Source: Hafnia paralvei ATCC 29927
Lineage (GTDB): Bacteria; Pseudomonadota; Gammaproteobacteria; Enterobacterales; Enterobacteriaceae
Direction of reading: 5' to 3'
NCBI RefSeq assembly: GCF_001655005.1
Contig: NZ_LXET01000046.1
Span: forward strand, 124,001 to 188,000
DNA: 64,000 nucleotides
Part shown: piece by piece, positions 33,779 through 43,090 of the stretch
Position numbering within the stretch: position 1 is the stretch's first letter
Layout of the letters: each line of letters begins with the position of its first letter
Translations under genes and position numbers: made by a program
Notes under the pieces: model-generated
Database searches by the model: none
Seen by the model: only the letters and a program-made list of their open reading frames with translations
What the model was told of the DNA's origin: nothing

Positions 33779-35254
33779 ATGACCACACGCCATATTGTCG
33801 CAATTGATCTTGGTGCCTCAAGCGGGAGGGTCATGCTAGCCAGCTACCATCTCGGCACTCAGAAGTTGACTCTCAAAGAGATTCGCCGTTTTGCTAACCA
33901 GCTAGTCTCACGCGATGGTTTTGATACTTGGGATCTCGATAGCATTGAGCGTGAAATCCTCGCAGGGCTGACACAAATCGATGCTGAAAAAATCTTGCTA
34001 GACAGTATTGGTATCGACACTTGGGGTGTCGATTATGTGCTGCTTGATGCCAACGGTGAGCGTGTCGGACACCCCATAGCCTATCGCGACAGCCGAACCC
34101 ATGGCGTCATGACTCAGGCACAGAAAACGCTGGGGCACGAATTTATCTATCAACGCACCGGTATCCAATTTTTACCCTTTAACACGATTTACCAACTGCG
34201 AGCTCTCAGCGAACAACAGCCTGAGGTATTGGATCGTGTCGAGCATTTGTTGCTGATCCCTGACTATCTGCACTATCGACTGACAGGAAAAATGAATTGG
34301 GAATACACCAATGCCAGCACCACTCAACTGCTCAATATCAATACCGGTGATTGGGATACCGATTTGCTGAACTATGCCGGTATTCCCGCTCGCTGGTTTC
34401 AGAAACCGACTCAGCCAGGCAACCGCGTCGGCTATTGGCATAGCCCTAAAGGGCAAAACGTGCCGGTCGTCGCCGTTGCAACACATGACACCGCTAGCGC
34501 GGTAATGGCAACGCCAATACAAGATCCTGACGCAGCCTATCTTAGCTCGGGCACATGGTCACTGATGGGGATCGAGAGTGTCACACCGTTCACTGATAAC
34601 GCGGCGCTACAGGCTAATATCACCAACGAAGGGGGGACTGAAGGTCATTATCGAGTCCTCAAAAATATTATGGGTTTGTGGTTGCTACAACGCGCGACGC
34701 AGGAGTTGCACGTTCAATATCTACCTGACCTCATCGCTGAAGCCGCTTTACAGCCAGCACAATATTTTCTGATTAACCCCAATGATGAACGTTTCATTAA
34801 TCCAGACAACATGTGTTTGGAAATCCAGAATGACTGCCGTGAACGTGGAGCGCCGGTTCCTGAAACCCCAGCCGAATTAGCACGCTGCATTTTCGACAGT
34901 TTAGCCAATCTCTATCAACAGGTGGCGAAAGAACTCGAAGAGCTACGCGGCAAGCCGCTCCGCCACCTGCATATCGTTGGTGGCGGCAGTCAGAATCGTT
35001 TTCTCAATCAGCTATGTGCTGACCTATGTAATCTAGACGTCACCGCGGGCCCCGTTGAGGCCTCCACATTAGGCAATATCGGTTGCCAGCTCATTGCGCT
35101 AGGCGACGTGGCTAACGTGGCTGATTTCCGCCGCATCGTTGCGCATAACTTCCCTTTAGAACATTTCATCCCCAACCACCCGCATTCTTTATCCGCGCCA
35201 CAGACTCACAGTGGTGCGCAAACCTCTGCCCAATTCAAAGGAACTTGTGTATGA
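33779..35254 (+). CDS. rhaB: Rhamnulokinase RhaB
   Basis: 491 aa, FGGY-family kinase that makes L-rhamnulose 1-phosphate. AIDLGASSGRVMLASY (phosphate-1 motif), DSIGIDTWGVDYVLLD, FLPFNTIYQLRAL and the C-terminal IVGGGSQNRFLNQLCAD / GPVEASTLGNIG are all characteristic. ATG 33779 (MTTRHIVAID) was chosen; a non-ATG start 24 bp upstream lacks support. Its stop overlaps the rhaA start (ATGA), as expected for coupled translation. Confidence 0.96.
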   Translation: MTTRHIVAIDLGASSGRVMLASYHLGTQKLTLKEIRRFANQLVSRDGFDTWDLDSIEREILAGLTQIDAEKILLDSIGIDTWGVDYVLLDANGERVGHPIAYRDSRTHGVMTQAQKTLGHEFIYQRTGIQFLPFNTIYQLRALSEQQPEVLDRVEHLLLIPDYLHYRLTGKMNWEYTNASTTQLLNINTGDWDTDLLNYAGIPARWFQKPTQPGNRVGYWHSPKGQNVPVVAVATHDTASAVMATPIQDPDAAYLSSGTWSLMGIESVTPFTDNAALQANITNEGGTEGHYRVLKNIMGLWLLQRATQELHVQYLPDLIAEAALQPAQYFLINPNDERFINPDNMCLEIQNDCRERGAPVPETPAELARCIFDSLANLYQQVAKELEELRGKPLRHLHIVGGGSQNRFLNQLCADLCNLDVTAGPVEASTLGNIGCQLIALGDVANVADFRRIVAHNFPLEHFIPNHPHSLSAPQTHSGAQTSAQFKGTCV

Positions 35255-36507
35255 CCACTTTAATCGATCAGGCTTGGGAACTGGCAAAGCAGCGTTTCAG
35301 CGCCGTTGGCGTCGATGTTGAAAATGCATTGAAAACGATGGAGCAACTGCCTGTTTCCATGCACTGCTGGCAGGGCGACGATGTCGCCGGTTTTGAAAAC
35401 CCAGAGGGCTCGCTAACCGGCGGTATTCAGGCTACTGGTAATTATCCGGGTAAAGCACGTAACGCCGCTGAACTTCGCTCTGATTTGGAAATGGCGCTCT
35501 CGCTTATTCCTGGTCCAAAACGCCTTAATCTGCATGCGATTTATTTAGAGTCTGACACGCCGGTTGCTCGAAATAAAATCGAGCCTCGCCATTTTGCTCA
35601 TTGGGTTGAATGGGCGAAAAAACACCACTTAGGATTAGACTTTAACCCTTCCTGTTTTTCTCATCCGCTCAGCGCAGATGGGTTCACGTTATCATCCTCC
35701 GATCCGGAAATACGTCAGTTCTGGATTGAGCATTGCCAAGCCAGCCGTCGTATTTCTGCCTATTTTGGCGAGCAGCTAGGCACTCCGTCCGTCATGAATA
35801 TTTGGATCCCTGACGGGATGAAAGATACACCGATTGACCGTCTGGCTCCGCGTCAACGTTTAGCTTCAGCGCTGGACGAAGTCATCTCAGAAAAACTCAA
35901 TCCAGCTCATCATATCGATGCCGTTGAAAGCAAGCTGTTCGGCATCGGCGCTGAAAGCTATACCGTCGGCTCCAATGAGTTTTACCTCGGTTACGCCGCG
36001 AGTCGTCAGACAGCCCTGTGTCTGGATGCGGGACATTTCCATCCCACCGAAGTGATATCAGACAAAATCTCCAGCGCCATGCTGTATGTACCGCGCCTGC
36101 TGCTGCACGTCAGTCGCCCTGTTCGCTGGGATAGCGATCATGTGGTGTTGCTCGACGATGAAACACAGGCCATTGCCAATGAGATCGTGCGTCACGATCT
36201 GTTTGACCGTGTGCATATCGGTTTGGATTTCTTCGACGCTTCCATTAACCGCATCGCAGCGTGGGTTATCGGCACACGCAACATGAAAAAAGCCCTGCTA
36301 CGCGCGCTGTTAGAACCGACCGAGCATCTACGCGAGCTGGAAGAAAGCGGCGACTACACAGCGCGACTCGCGTTGCTGGAAGAGCAAAAATCACTGCCAT
36401 GGCAGGCCGTATGGGAAATGTATTGCCAGCGCAATGATGTTCCCGCCGACGCTCGTTGGTTGAATGCCGTTCGTGAATATGAAGAACAGGTTTTGTCTCA
36501 GCGTTAG
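35251..36507 (+). CDS. rhaA: L-rhamnose isomerase RhaA
   Basis: 418 aa. Converts L-rhamnose to L-rhamnulose. MTTLIDQAWELAKQRFSAVGVDVENAL, MHCWQGDDVAGFE, GIQATGNYPGKARNA, GLDFNPSCFSHPL and the metal-binding CLDAGHFHPTEVISDKIS are conserved. ATG 35251 with AAAGGAAC upstream; it overlaps the end of rhaB by 4 bp. This is the canonical isomerase, so the AraA-like protein near rhaT is not needed for the standard pathway. Confidence 0.97.
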   Translation: MTTLIDQAWELAKQRFSAVGVDVENALKTMEQLPVSMHCWQGDDVAGFENPEGSLTGGIQATGNYPGKARNAAELRSDLEMALSLIPGPKRLNLHAIYLESDTPVARNKIEPRHFAHWVEWAKKHHLGLDFNPSCFSHPLSADGFTLSSSDPEIRQFWIEHCQASRRISAYFGEQLGTPSVMNIWIPDGMKDTPIDRLAPRQRLASALDEVISEKLNPAHHIDAVESKLFGIGAESYTVGSNEFYLGYAASRQTALCLDAGHFHPTEVISDKISSAMLYVPRLLLHVSRPVRWDSDHVVLLDDETQAIANEIVRHDLFDRVHIGLDFFDASINRIAAWVIGTRNMKKALLRALLEPTEHLRELEESGDYTARLALLEEQKSLPWQAVWEMYCQRNDVPADARWLNAVREYEEQVLSQR

Positions 36508-36531
36508 TTATTGAAAATAAGGAATAAAACT

Positions 36532-37356
36532 ATGCAATCCATCATCGACTCTTGGTTTGTTCAGGGGATGATTAAGGCCACCAGCGATATGTGGCTAAAA
36601 GGTTGGGACGAACGCAATGGCGGTAATGTCAGCCTGCGTCTTTTAGAAGAAGAAGTAGCGCCGTTTCGCGCTGACTTTAATGCTCAACCGCGCTGCGTTG
36701 AACTGACACAGCCAGCAACAGAATTGGCAAACAGCTGGTTTCTGGTCACCGGTTCAGGGAAGTTTTTCCGCAATGTGCAAATCGCACCGGAAGAAAATCT
36801 GGTGCTATTACAAGTCAGTGCAGATGGTATGGCTTACAACATTCATTGGGGACTGACTAAAGGCGGGTTACCGACATCAGAGCTCGCCGCACATTTCCAG
36901 TCACACATAGTGCGCATGCAAGTCACCGGCGGCGATAACCGCGTCATTATGCACTGTCATGCCACCAATTTAATTGCACTAAGTTACGTACATGACTTAG
37001 ACAATGCCAAATTCACCCGCCTTTTATGGGAAGGCAGCACCGAGTGTTTGGTGGTGTTCCCTGATGGGATCGGCATCGTACCGTGGATGGTACCAGGCAC
37101 CGATGGTATTGGCGCTCAGACCGCAGAGCAGATGCGCGAGCATGGATTAGTACTCTGGCCATTCCACGGCATTTTCGGCAGCGGCCCAACGCTCGACGAT
37201 GCTTTTGGCCTAATTGATACCGCCGAAAAATCAGCGGAAATCATGGTGAAAGTACTGTCTATGGGCGGAAAAAGACAGACCATCTCCACCCAAGAGCTCA
37301 TCGCATTGGCGGCACGGTTTGGTGTTACGCCAATGGCCGCCGCACTCAAGGATTAA
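36532..37356 (+). CDS. rhaD: Rhamnulose-1-phosphate aldolase RhaD
   Basis: 274-aa class II zinc aldolase that splits L-rhamnulose 1-phosphate into DHAP and L-lactaldehyde. MQSIIDSWFVQGMIKATSDMWLKGWDERNGGNVSLRL, the ligand segment VIMHCHATNLIALSY (two His), FPDGIGIVPWMVPGTDGIG and WPFHGIFGSG (third His) are visible. ATG 36532 follows AATAAGGAAT. The frame extends a few codons upstream without homology. 24-bp gap after rhaA. Confidence 0.97.
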   Translation: MQSIIDSWFVQGMIKATSDMWLKGWDERNGGNVSLRLLEEEVAPFRADFNAQPRCVELTQPATELANSWFLVTGSGKFFRNVQIAPEENLVLLQVSADGMAYNIHWGLTKGGLPTSELAAHFQSHIVRMQVTGGDNRVIMHCHATNLIALSYVHDLDNAKFTRLLWEGSTECLVVFPDGIGIVPWMVPGTDGIGAQTAEQMREHGLVLWPFHGIFGSGPTLDDAFGLIDTAEKSAEIMVKVLSMGGKRQTISTQELIALAARFGVTPMAAALKD

Positions 37357-37376
37357 GCGCTAGAAAGACCGATCGC

Positions 37377-37400
37377 ATGCGCCTCTTTTCGGAGGCGCAT
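37377..37400 (+). terminator. Stem-loop between rhaD and fucO
   Basis: Perfect 9-bp stem ATGCGCCTC/GAGGCGCAT with loop TTTTCG. There is no immediate U-run (CATAACGGTTTTT follows), so it more likely protects the rhaBAD 3' end or attenuates than stops transcription. Confidence 0.5.
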
Positions 37401-37432
37401 CATAACGGTTTTTCATTTTCAGGAGCAATATC

Positions 37433-38581
37433 ATGAGCTTTATGTTGGCATTACCCAAAATTAGCTTGCACGGAAACGGCGCAATCAGCGATATGGTTAA
37501 GCTACTCAGCGACAAAAAATGGGGAAAAGCCCTGATCGTCACAGATGGCCAATTAGTTGAAATGGGACTGTTAGATGGCCTGTTTGATGCCATGCAACAG
37601 CACCACCTCTCCTACGCTTTATTCAAAGATGTTTATCCTAACCCTACCGAAGAACTAGTACAGGCGGGCTTTAAAGCTTATCAACAAAATCAGTGCGATT
37701 ATCTGATTGCCTTTGGTGGTGGTAGCCCGATTGATACGACTAAAGCCATTAAAATTTTGACCGCAAATCCGTCACCTTCCACGGCATATTCCGGCGTGGG
37801 GAAAGTGAAGAACCCAGGCGTACCGCTCGTCGCAATTAATACCACCGCGGGCACCGCTGCAGAACTTACCAGCAACGCCGTGATTATCGATAGCCAGCGA
37901 CAGGTGAAAGAAGTCATTATCGACAGCAATATCATTCCTGATATCGCCGTCGATGACCCTGCCGTTATGCTTAATATCCCTGCGTCAGTCACTGCCGCAA
38001 CCGGTATGGATGCACTGACCCACGCGATTGAAGCCTATGTCTCCGTTGGTGCACATCCGCTCACCGACCATTCCGCACTTGAGTCCATCCGTATGATTAC
38101 CGAATGGCTGCCACAAGCAGTGGATAATGGTCAGAATCTCCAAGCTCGTGAAATGATGGCTTATGGCCAATATTTAGCAGGTATGGCATTCAACAGTGCA
38201 GGTTTGGGGTTAGTTCATGCGTTAGCTCATCAGCCTGGCGCGACCCACAATCTGCCGCACGGCGTATGTAACGCCATTTTACTCCCCGTTATTGAGGAAT
38301 TTAATCGTCCGAATGCGGTTGCTCGTTTCGCTCGCATCGCTCAAGCCATGGGCGTCAATACAGATGAAATGAATGAAGAACAAGCAAGTCAAAGCGCAAT
38401 TCAAGCGATTCGACAGCTCTCCGCCCGCGTGGGCATTCCTTCAGGATTTAACACGCTAAGCATCAAAGAAGCGGATATCGAAGGCTGGTTAGACAAAGCG
38501 TTAGCCGATCCTTGCGCGCCTTGTAATCCACGCAGTGCCGATCGCGAACAGGTACGCGCACTCTATCTCCAAGCGCTGTAA
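37433..38581 (+). CDS. fucO: Lactaldehyde reductase FucO
   Basis: 382-aa group III iron-dependent alcohol dehydrogenase. It reduces L-lactaldehyde from the aldolase to L-1,2-propanediol with NADH under anaerobic conditions. DYLIAFGGGSPIDTTKAIKIL (NAD site), NTTAGTAAELTSNAVI, MDALTHAIEAYVS and AGLGLVHALAHQPGATHNLPHGVCNAILLP carry the metal-binding Asp and His residues. It is encoded inside the rha cluster, not in a fuc cluster as in E. coli. rhaM begins 10 bp after its stop. Confidence 0.93.
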   Translation: MSFMLALPKISLHGNGAISDMVKLLSDKKWGKALIVTDGQLVEMGLLDGLFDAMQQHHLSYALFKDVYPNPTEELVQAGFKAYQQNQCDYLIAFGGGSPIDTTKAIKILTANPSPSTAYSGVGKVKNPGVPLVAINTTAGTAAELTSNAVIIDSQRQVKEVIIDSNIIPDIAVDDPAVMLNIPASVTAATGMDALTHAIEAYVSVGAHPLTDHSALESIRMITEWLPQAVDNGQNLQAREMMAYGQYLAGMAFNSAGLGLVHALAHQPGATHNLPHGVCNAILLPVIEEFNRPNAVARFARIAQAMGVNTDEMNEEQASQSAIQAIRQLSARVGIPSGFNTLSIKEADIEGWLDKALADPCAPCNPRSADREQVRALYLQAL

Positions 38582-38590
38582 GGAGCCGAT

Positions 38591-38905
38591 ATGATCCGTA
38601 AAGCTTTCGTCATGCAGGTTAACCCTGATGCACATACCGAGTATCAACGCCGCCATTCGCCAATTTGGCCCGAACTGGAGGCTGAGCTCAAAGCACATGG
38701 CGCACACCGCTATTCAATCTTTCTCGATGAAAAGCGCAATTTGTTATTTGGGGTCGTCGAAGTTGAATCTGAAGCGCGCTGGAATGCCATTGCCGAAACG
38801 GATGTCTGTCAGCGTTGGTGGAAACACATGGGCGATGTGATGCCTAGTAATCCTGATTGCAGTCCGGTCAGCGACGATCTGAGAGAAGTCTTTTATCTTG
38901 CCTGA
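38591..38905 (+). CDS. rhaM: L-rhamnose mutarotase RhaM
   Basis: 104 aa. Interconverts alpha and beta L-rhamnose. MIRKAFVMQVNPDAHTEYQRRHSPIWPELEAELKAHGAHRYSIFLDEKRNLLFGVVEVE matches E. coli RhaM, including the His and Tyr/Trp active-site residues. Last gene of the rhaBAD-fucO-rhaM run, with AAGGAGCC before ATG. Confidence 0.96.
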   Translation: MIRKAFVMQVNPDAHTEYQRRHSPIWPELEAELKAHGAHRYSIFLDEKRNLLFGVVEVESEARWNAIAETDVCQRWWKHMGDVMPSNPDCSPVSDDLREVFYLA

Positions 38906-39077
38906 GCCCGTTGAGTTTTTTGCTAAAAGATACAAATCATCAGGTGATCTAAAAGCGCGATAACTATATGATTCCTGCGTCGGTTTCGGGCGCAGGATGC
39001 TGTCTGATCTTCTTTGATAAGCCATTCGCAACAGTCGCCAAATTACTTACCTATATCAATTAATTAGGAATAAATTG

Positions 39078-39692
39078 GTGTTCACAATGATTTCATTACC
39101 TAAACACCCAGCCAGACTTGCCATCATTGCGTGCATACTTTTCTTAGCGGGCTGTTCGCATAAACATAGTTATAAAAAGTATGATGCTCATGCCTACGAT
39201 GATGTTATTGAGGATGCCGCTGATGACTACAAAGTCGATCCTAAGCTTATTGCGGCGATTATTCAGGTGGAGTCCAGTTTCAACCCTGAAGCAGTCAGCC
39301 CATCCAATGCCATTGGCCTCATGCAGCTCAAAGCCTCAACGGGCGGCTGCGATGCATATCGCTATAAAGGTAAAAGCGGATGTCCAGATGATGACGATCT
39401 GCTCGATCCTGAAACCAATATTGATCTAGGCGCTGCCTATATCGGCGCAATTCAATATCAGCAATTAAATTGGATCGACGATCCTGTGACGCGTCGCTAC
39501 GCCACCGAAGTTGCCTATGCAAACGGCGCTGGTGCACTGTTACGCACGTTTTCGAGCAATCGAAAAACGGCAATTAAAATGATCAATCAACTCTCGCCGG
39601 AAGCCTTTCATTGGCACGTTCGCCAATATCACCCCGCAGCCCAAGCGCCAAAATATATGGCAAAAGTGGAACAGGTATACAATACCCTGTAA
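39078..39692 (+). CDS. emtA: Membrane-bound lytic transglycosylase EmtA (MltE)
   Basis: 204 aa. Outer-membrane lipoprotein that cleaves peptidoglycan glycan strands endolytically. The lipobox is LFLAGC (Cys about 26). The SLT domain has the catalytic Glu in IIQVESSFNPEAVSPSNAIGLMQLKAS (about E65), and ends AYANGAGALLRTFSSNRKTAI... HPAAQAPKYMAKVEQVYNTL as in E. coli EmtA. GTG 39078 has AGGAA 7 bp upstream; ATG 39087 is the alternative and gives the same mature protein. The 172-bp region after rhaM should hold its promoter. Confidence 0.9.
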   Translation: MFTMISLPKHPARLAIIACILFLAGCSHKHSYKKYDAHAYDDVIEDAADDYKVDPKLIAAIIQVESSFNPEAVSPSNAIGLMQLKASTGGCDAYRYKGKSGCPDDDDLLDPETNIDLGAAYIGAIQYQQLNWIDDPVTRRYATEVAYANGAGALLRTFSSNRKTAIKMINQLSPEAFHWHVRQYHPAAQAPKYMAKVEQVYNTL

Positions 39693-39877
39693 GGTTTCAA
39701 ACGCTGATGCACATAGCATCGTGATGCAAGGCTTCGTTCGTCGGTCTGCACCAGTACTTTAATAAAATCACGATCATAGACGAACATATTCTTATCTTAC
39801 CCAATGATCCAAACAGCTCTTCCTTTTGACCTCAGCCGTCTGCCGATTTTCCCCCTGTCGGTAAGCCTTGACTCAGT

Positions 39878-39912
39878 AAAAAGGCCTATGACTCATCATC
39901 ACAGGCCTTTTT
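39878..39912. terminator. Bidirectional terminator between emtA and the acrB-type gene
   Basis: AAAAAGGCCT (39878-39887) pairs with AGGCCTTTTT (39903-39912), giving U-runs on both strands. Confidence 0.8.
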
Positions 39913-39929
39913 ATACGATCTAGCGTTAT

Positions 39930-42900
39930 TTATTTGCTAGGAGCTCCATCCTTAGAAAATCGACGACGCACGACCACAAAGAAAACGGGTACAAAAAAGA
40001 TAGCCAGCAGCGTCGCTGTTAACATTCCGCCCATTACCCCAGTGCCGACAGCATTCTGAGCACCAGACCCCGCACCGGAGCTAATGACCAACGGTAAAAC
40101 ACCGAGAATAAACGCCAGTGAGGTCATCAGAATAGGACGTAAACGCATACGCACGGCATCTAATGTCGCATCGATAAGTCCTTTCCCTTCTTTCTCCATC
40201 AAATCTTTCGCAAATTCGACGATTAATATCGCATTCTTAGCGGAAAGCCCAATGGTGGTTAACAGACCGACTTGGAAATAAACATCGTTGTTCATACCCC
40301 GTATCGCAGCCGCTAAGAGCGCCCCGACAACGCCGAGTGGAACAACCAACATGACCGAGAACGGGATAGACCAACTTTCATAGAGCGCTGCCAAGCACAG
40401 GAATACCACAACCAGAGAAATAGCATACAACGCGGGAGCCTGATTACCCGAGAGACGCTCTTGATACGACATTCCCGTCCAGTCATAGCCAATGCCAGCA
40501 GGTAATTTAGCGACCAGTTGCTCCATCATCTGCATAGCATCACCAGTACTCTTACCTAGCGTGGGTTCCCCCAGAATTTCCATTGAAGGTAAACCGTTAT
40601 AGCGCTCTAAACGTGGCGATCCAGAAATCCAACCCGCTGTAGAAAATGCAGAGAACGGTACCATCTTTCCGCTATCGCCGCGGACATACCAATTATTGAT
40701 ATCACTTGGCAGCATACGGAAACGAGCATCAGCCTGTGCATAGACTTTCTTCACGCGCCCATGATCAATAAAATCGTTAACGTAGCTTCCCCCCAAAGCG
40801 ATGGAGATAGTCTGGTTGATATCAGACAGCGATACCCCCAGTGCCTGCGCTTTTTCCTGATCGACCTCTAATTTGTATTGAGGTGTATCTTCCAGACCGT
40901 TCGGACGCACTCGCACCATGACCTCAGGATGTTCAGCCACCATACCGAGCAGTTGATTACGTGCCTGAGTCAATTTCTCATGACCTAGGTTAGCCTGATC
41001 GATAAGTTCAAAGTCAAAACCGGTTGCGGTTCCCAATTCAATAATTGCAGGGAGGTTGAATGGGAAGACCAATCCATCTTTGATCTTCGTGAAGGCCTTC
41101 ATTGCGCGGCCGACTATGGCTGTCACACCGTTTTCTTTGCCTGAGCGTTGATCCCAAGGCTTCAGGCTGATAAATGCCAACCCAGAGTTTTGCCCTTGCC
41201 CGCTGAAGCTAAAGCCGTTTACAGTGAAAACTGACTCAACGTTAGCATGCTCTTTTGTCAGGTAGTATTGAGTAACCTGATCCAACACCTGCTGGGTGCG
41301 CAACTGAGTTGCACCCGCGGGTAGCTGTACCATTGTCATAAATACGCCCTGATCTTCTTCGGGTAAAAACGACGTTGGAAGGCGTAGGAACAACACGCCC
41401 ATACCAATCACTATCAACACATAGATAATTAAATAACGACCGGTACTTCTTAAAATCCCACCGACGCTATCCGTATAGTGATGTGCACTTTTCTCAAACG
41501 TCCGATTGAACCAGCCAAAGAAGCCTTTTTTCTCGCCATGACCTTCCGCAGAAACCGGCTTGAGCATCGTGGCGCAAAGCGCAGGTGTCAAGATCAATGC
41601 CACCAATACCGACAACGCCATGGCTGACACAATAGTTATGGAGAACTGGCGATAAATCGCACCAGTTGAACCGCCAAAGAAAGCCATCGGGATAAACACG
41701 GCCGATAACACCATGGCAATACCCACCAATGCGCCCTGTATTTGTTCCATCGACTTTTTGGTGGCTTCTTTTGGCGATAGATGTTCTTCCGCCATAACAC
41801 GCTCGACGTTTTCAACAACGACGATCGCATCGTCGACCAATAGTCCTATCGCCAATACCATTCCGAACATGGTGAGGGTATTGATCGAATAACCAAACGC
41901 AGAAAGCACCGCAAACGTTCCTAGCAACACAACGGGAACCGCAATCGTTGGGATCAACGTCGCCCGAATATTTTGCAAGAACAGATACATGACTAAAAAG
42001 ACGAGGATAATCGCTTCTAACAGCGTCTTGATAACTTCGTGAATAGAGATTTGAACAAACGGCGTTGTATCGTACGGATAAACAACCCTCATCCCCTGTG
42101 GAAAATAAGGCTGTAGCTCTGCCAGCTTAGCTTTGATAGCCGCCGCAGTATCCAGAGCATTTGCCCCCGTCGCTAATTTGATCCCTAAACCTGCTGCCGG
42201 TTGCCCATTGATTTTAGCGACGATATTGTAGTTTTCACCGCCTAACTCAATACGAGCCACATCTTTTAGCCTAACCTGCGAACCATCTTGGTTAACTTTC
42301 AGCAAAACTTGGCCAAACTGCTCAGGGTCTTTCAGACGTGTCTGCGCAATAATTGACGCATTCAGTTGCTGATTATGCACAGATGGCGTTCCGCCTAATT
42401 GCCCTGCGGCAATCTGGTCATTCTGAATTTTAAGCTGGTTAATAACATCAATTGGAGTGAGTTGATACTTATTCAGTTGATCGGAATTCAACCAAATACG
42501 CATCGCGTACTGCGCACCAAATAGCTGTACATCCCCGACACCGTTACTACGGCTGATAGGGTCTTTGATATTTGATGCGACATAGTCGGAAATATCATCC
42601 TGCGTCAGGTTCTTGTTATCGGAGATAAAACCGGCAACGAGCAAAAAGCTGCTGCTGGACTTTTCAACACTAATCCCCTGCTGCTGAACTTCCTGTGGCA
42701 ACAAAGGCATTGCCAGCTGTAGTTTGTTTTGTACCTGTACCTGTGCGATGTCTGGATCGGTGCCAGAATTAAAGGTCAATGTAATCGTCACGCCACCAGC
42801 AGAATCGCTCGTGGACGACATGTACATCAGATTATCGATACCGTTCATATTCTGTTCGACAATCTGAGTGACCGTATCTTGCACCGTTTGCGCATCAGCC

Positions 42901-43052
42901 CCTGGATAGGTGGCTGTGATCGCGATGGCAGGAGGTGCAATCGTTGGATACTGGGCTACAGGCAGTCGCAGAATAGCCAATCCCCCCGCCAGCATCAGAA
43001 TGATGGCAAGTACCCAGGCGAAGATCGGGCGCTCAATAAAAAACTTAGCCAT
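39930..43052 (-). CDS. RND multidrug efflux transporter, AcrB type
   Basis: 1040 aa (E. coli AcrB 1049), very similar along its full length. Inner-membrane proton/drug antiporter with twelve helices and two large periplasmic loops. The proton-relay pair D-D is in GLLVDDAIVVVENVERVMAEE and the matching Lys in LTTIGLSAKNAILIVEFAKDLM. The N-terminus is MAKFFIERPIFAWVLAIILMLAGGLAILRLPVAQYP. Its order with an AcrA-like gene and a divergent TetR gene matches acrRAB and acrS-acrEF, and I cannot tell from sequence alone which orthologue it is. Exports dyes, detergents and antibiotics through a TolC-type channel. Confidence 0.95.
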   Translation of the reverse strand: MAKFFIERPIFAWVLAIILMLAGGLAILRLPVAQYPTIAPPAIAITATYPGADAQTVQDTVTQIVEQNMNGIDNLMYMSSTSDSAGGVTITLTFNSGTDPDIAQVQVQNKLQLAMPLLPQEVQQQGISVEKSSSSFLLVAGFISDNKNLTQDDISDYVASNIKDPISRSNGVGDVQLFGAQYAMRIWLNSDQLNKYQLTPIDVINQLKIQNDQIAAGQLGGTPSVHNQQLNASIIAQTRLKDPEQFGQVLLKVNQDGSQVRLKDVARIELGGENYNIVAKINGQPAAGLGIKLATGANALDTAAAIKAKLAELQPYFPQGMRVVYPYDTTPFVQISIHEVIKTLLEAIILVFLVMYLFLQNIRATLIPTIAVPVVLLGTFAVLSAFGYSINTLTMFGMVLAIGLLVDDAIVVVENVERVMAEEHLSPKEATKKSMEQIQGALVGIAMVLSAVFIPMAFFGGSTGAIYRQFSITIVSAMALSVLVALILTPALCATMLKPVSAEGHGEKKGFFGWFNRTFEKSAHHYTDSVGGILRSTGRYLIIYVLIVIGMGVLFLRLPTSFLPEEDQGVFMTMVQLPAGATQLRTQQVLDQVTQYYLTKEHANVESVFTVNGFSFSGQGQNSGLAFISLKPWDQRSGKENGVTAIVGRAMKAFTKIKDGLVFPFNLPAIIELGTATGFDFELIDQANLGHEKLTQARNQLLGMVAEHPEVMVRVRPNGLEDTPQYKLEVDQEKAQALGVSLSDINQTISIALGGSYVNDFIDHGRVKKVYAQADARFRMLPSDINNWYVRGDSGKMVPFSAFSTAGWISGSPRLERYNGLPSMEILGEPTLGKSTGDAMQMMEQLVAKLPAGIGYDWTGMSYQERLSGNQAPALYAISLVVVFLCLAALYESWSIPFSVMLVVPLGVVGALLAAAIRGMNNDVYFQVGLLTTIGLSAKNAILIVEFAKDLMEKEGKGLIDATLDAVRMRLRPILMTSLAFILGVLPLVISSGAGSGAQNAVGTGVMGGMLTATLLAIFFVPVFFVVVRRRFSKDGAPSK

Positions 43053-43090
43053 GAGTTTGGTTTACCTTGTATAAATCATCGCCACAGCGA

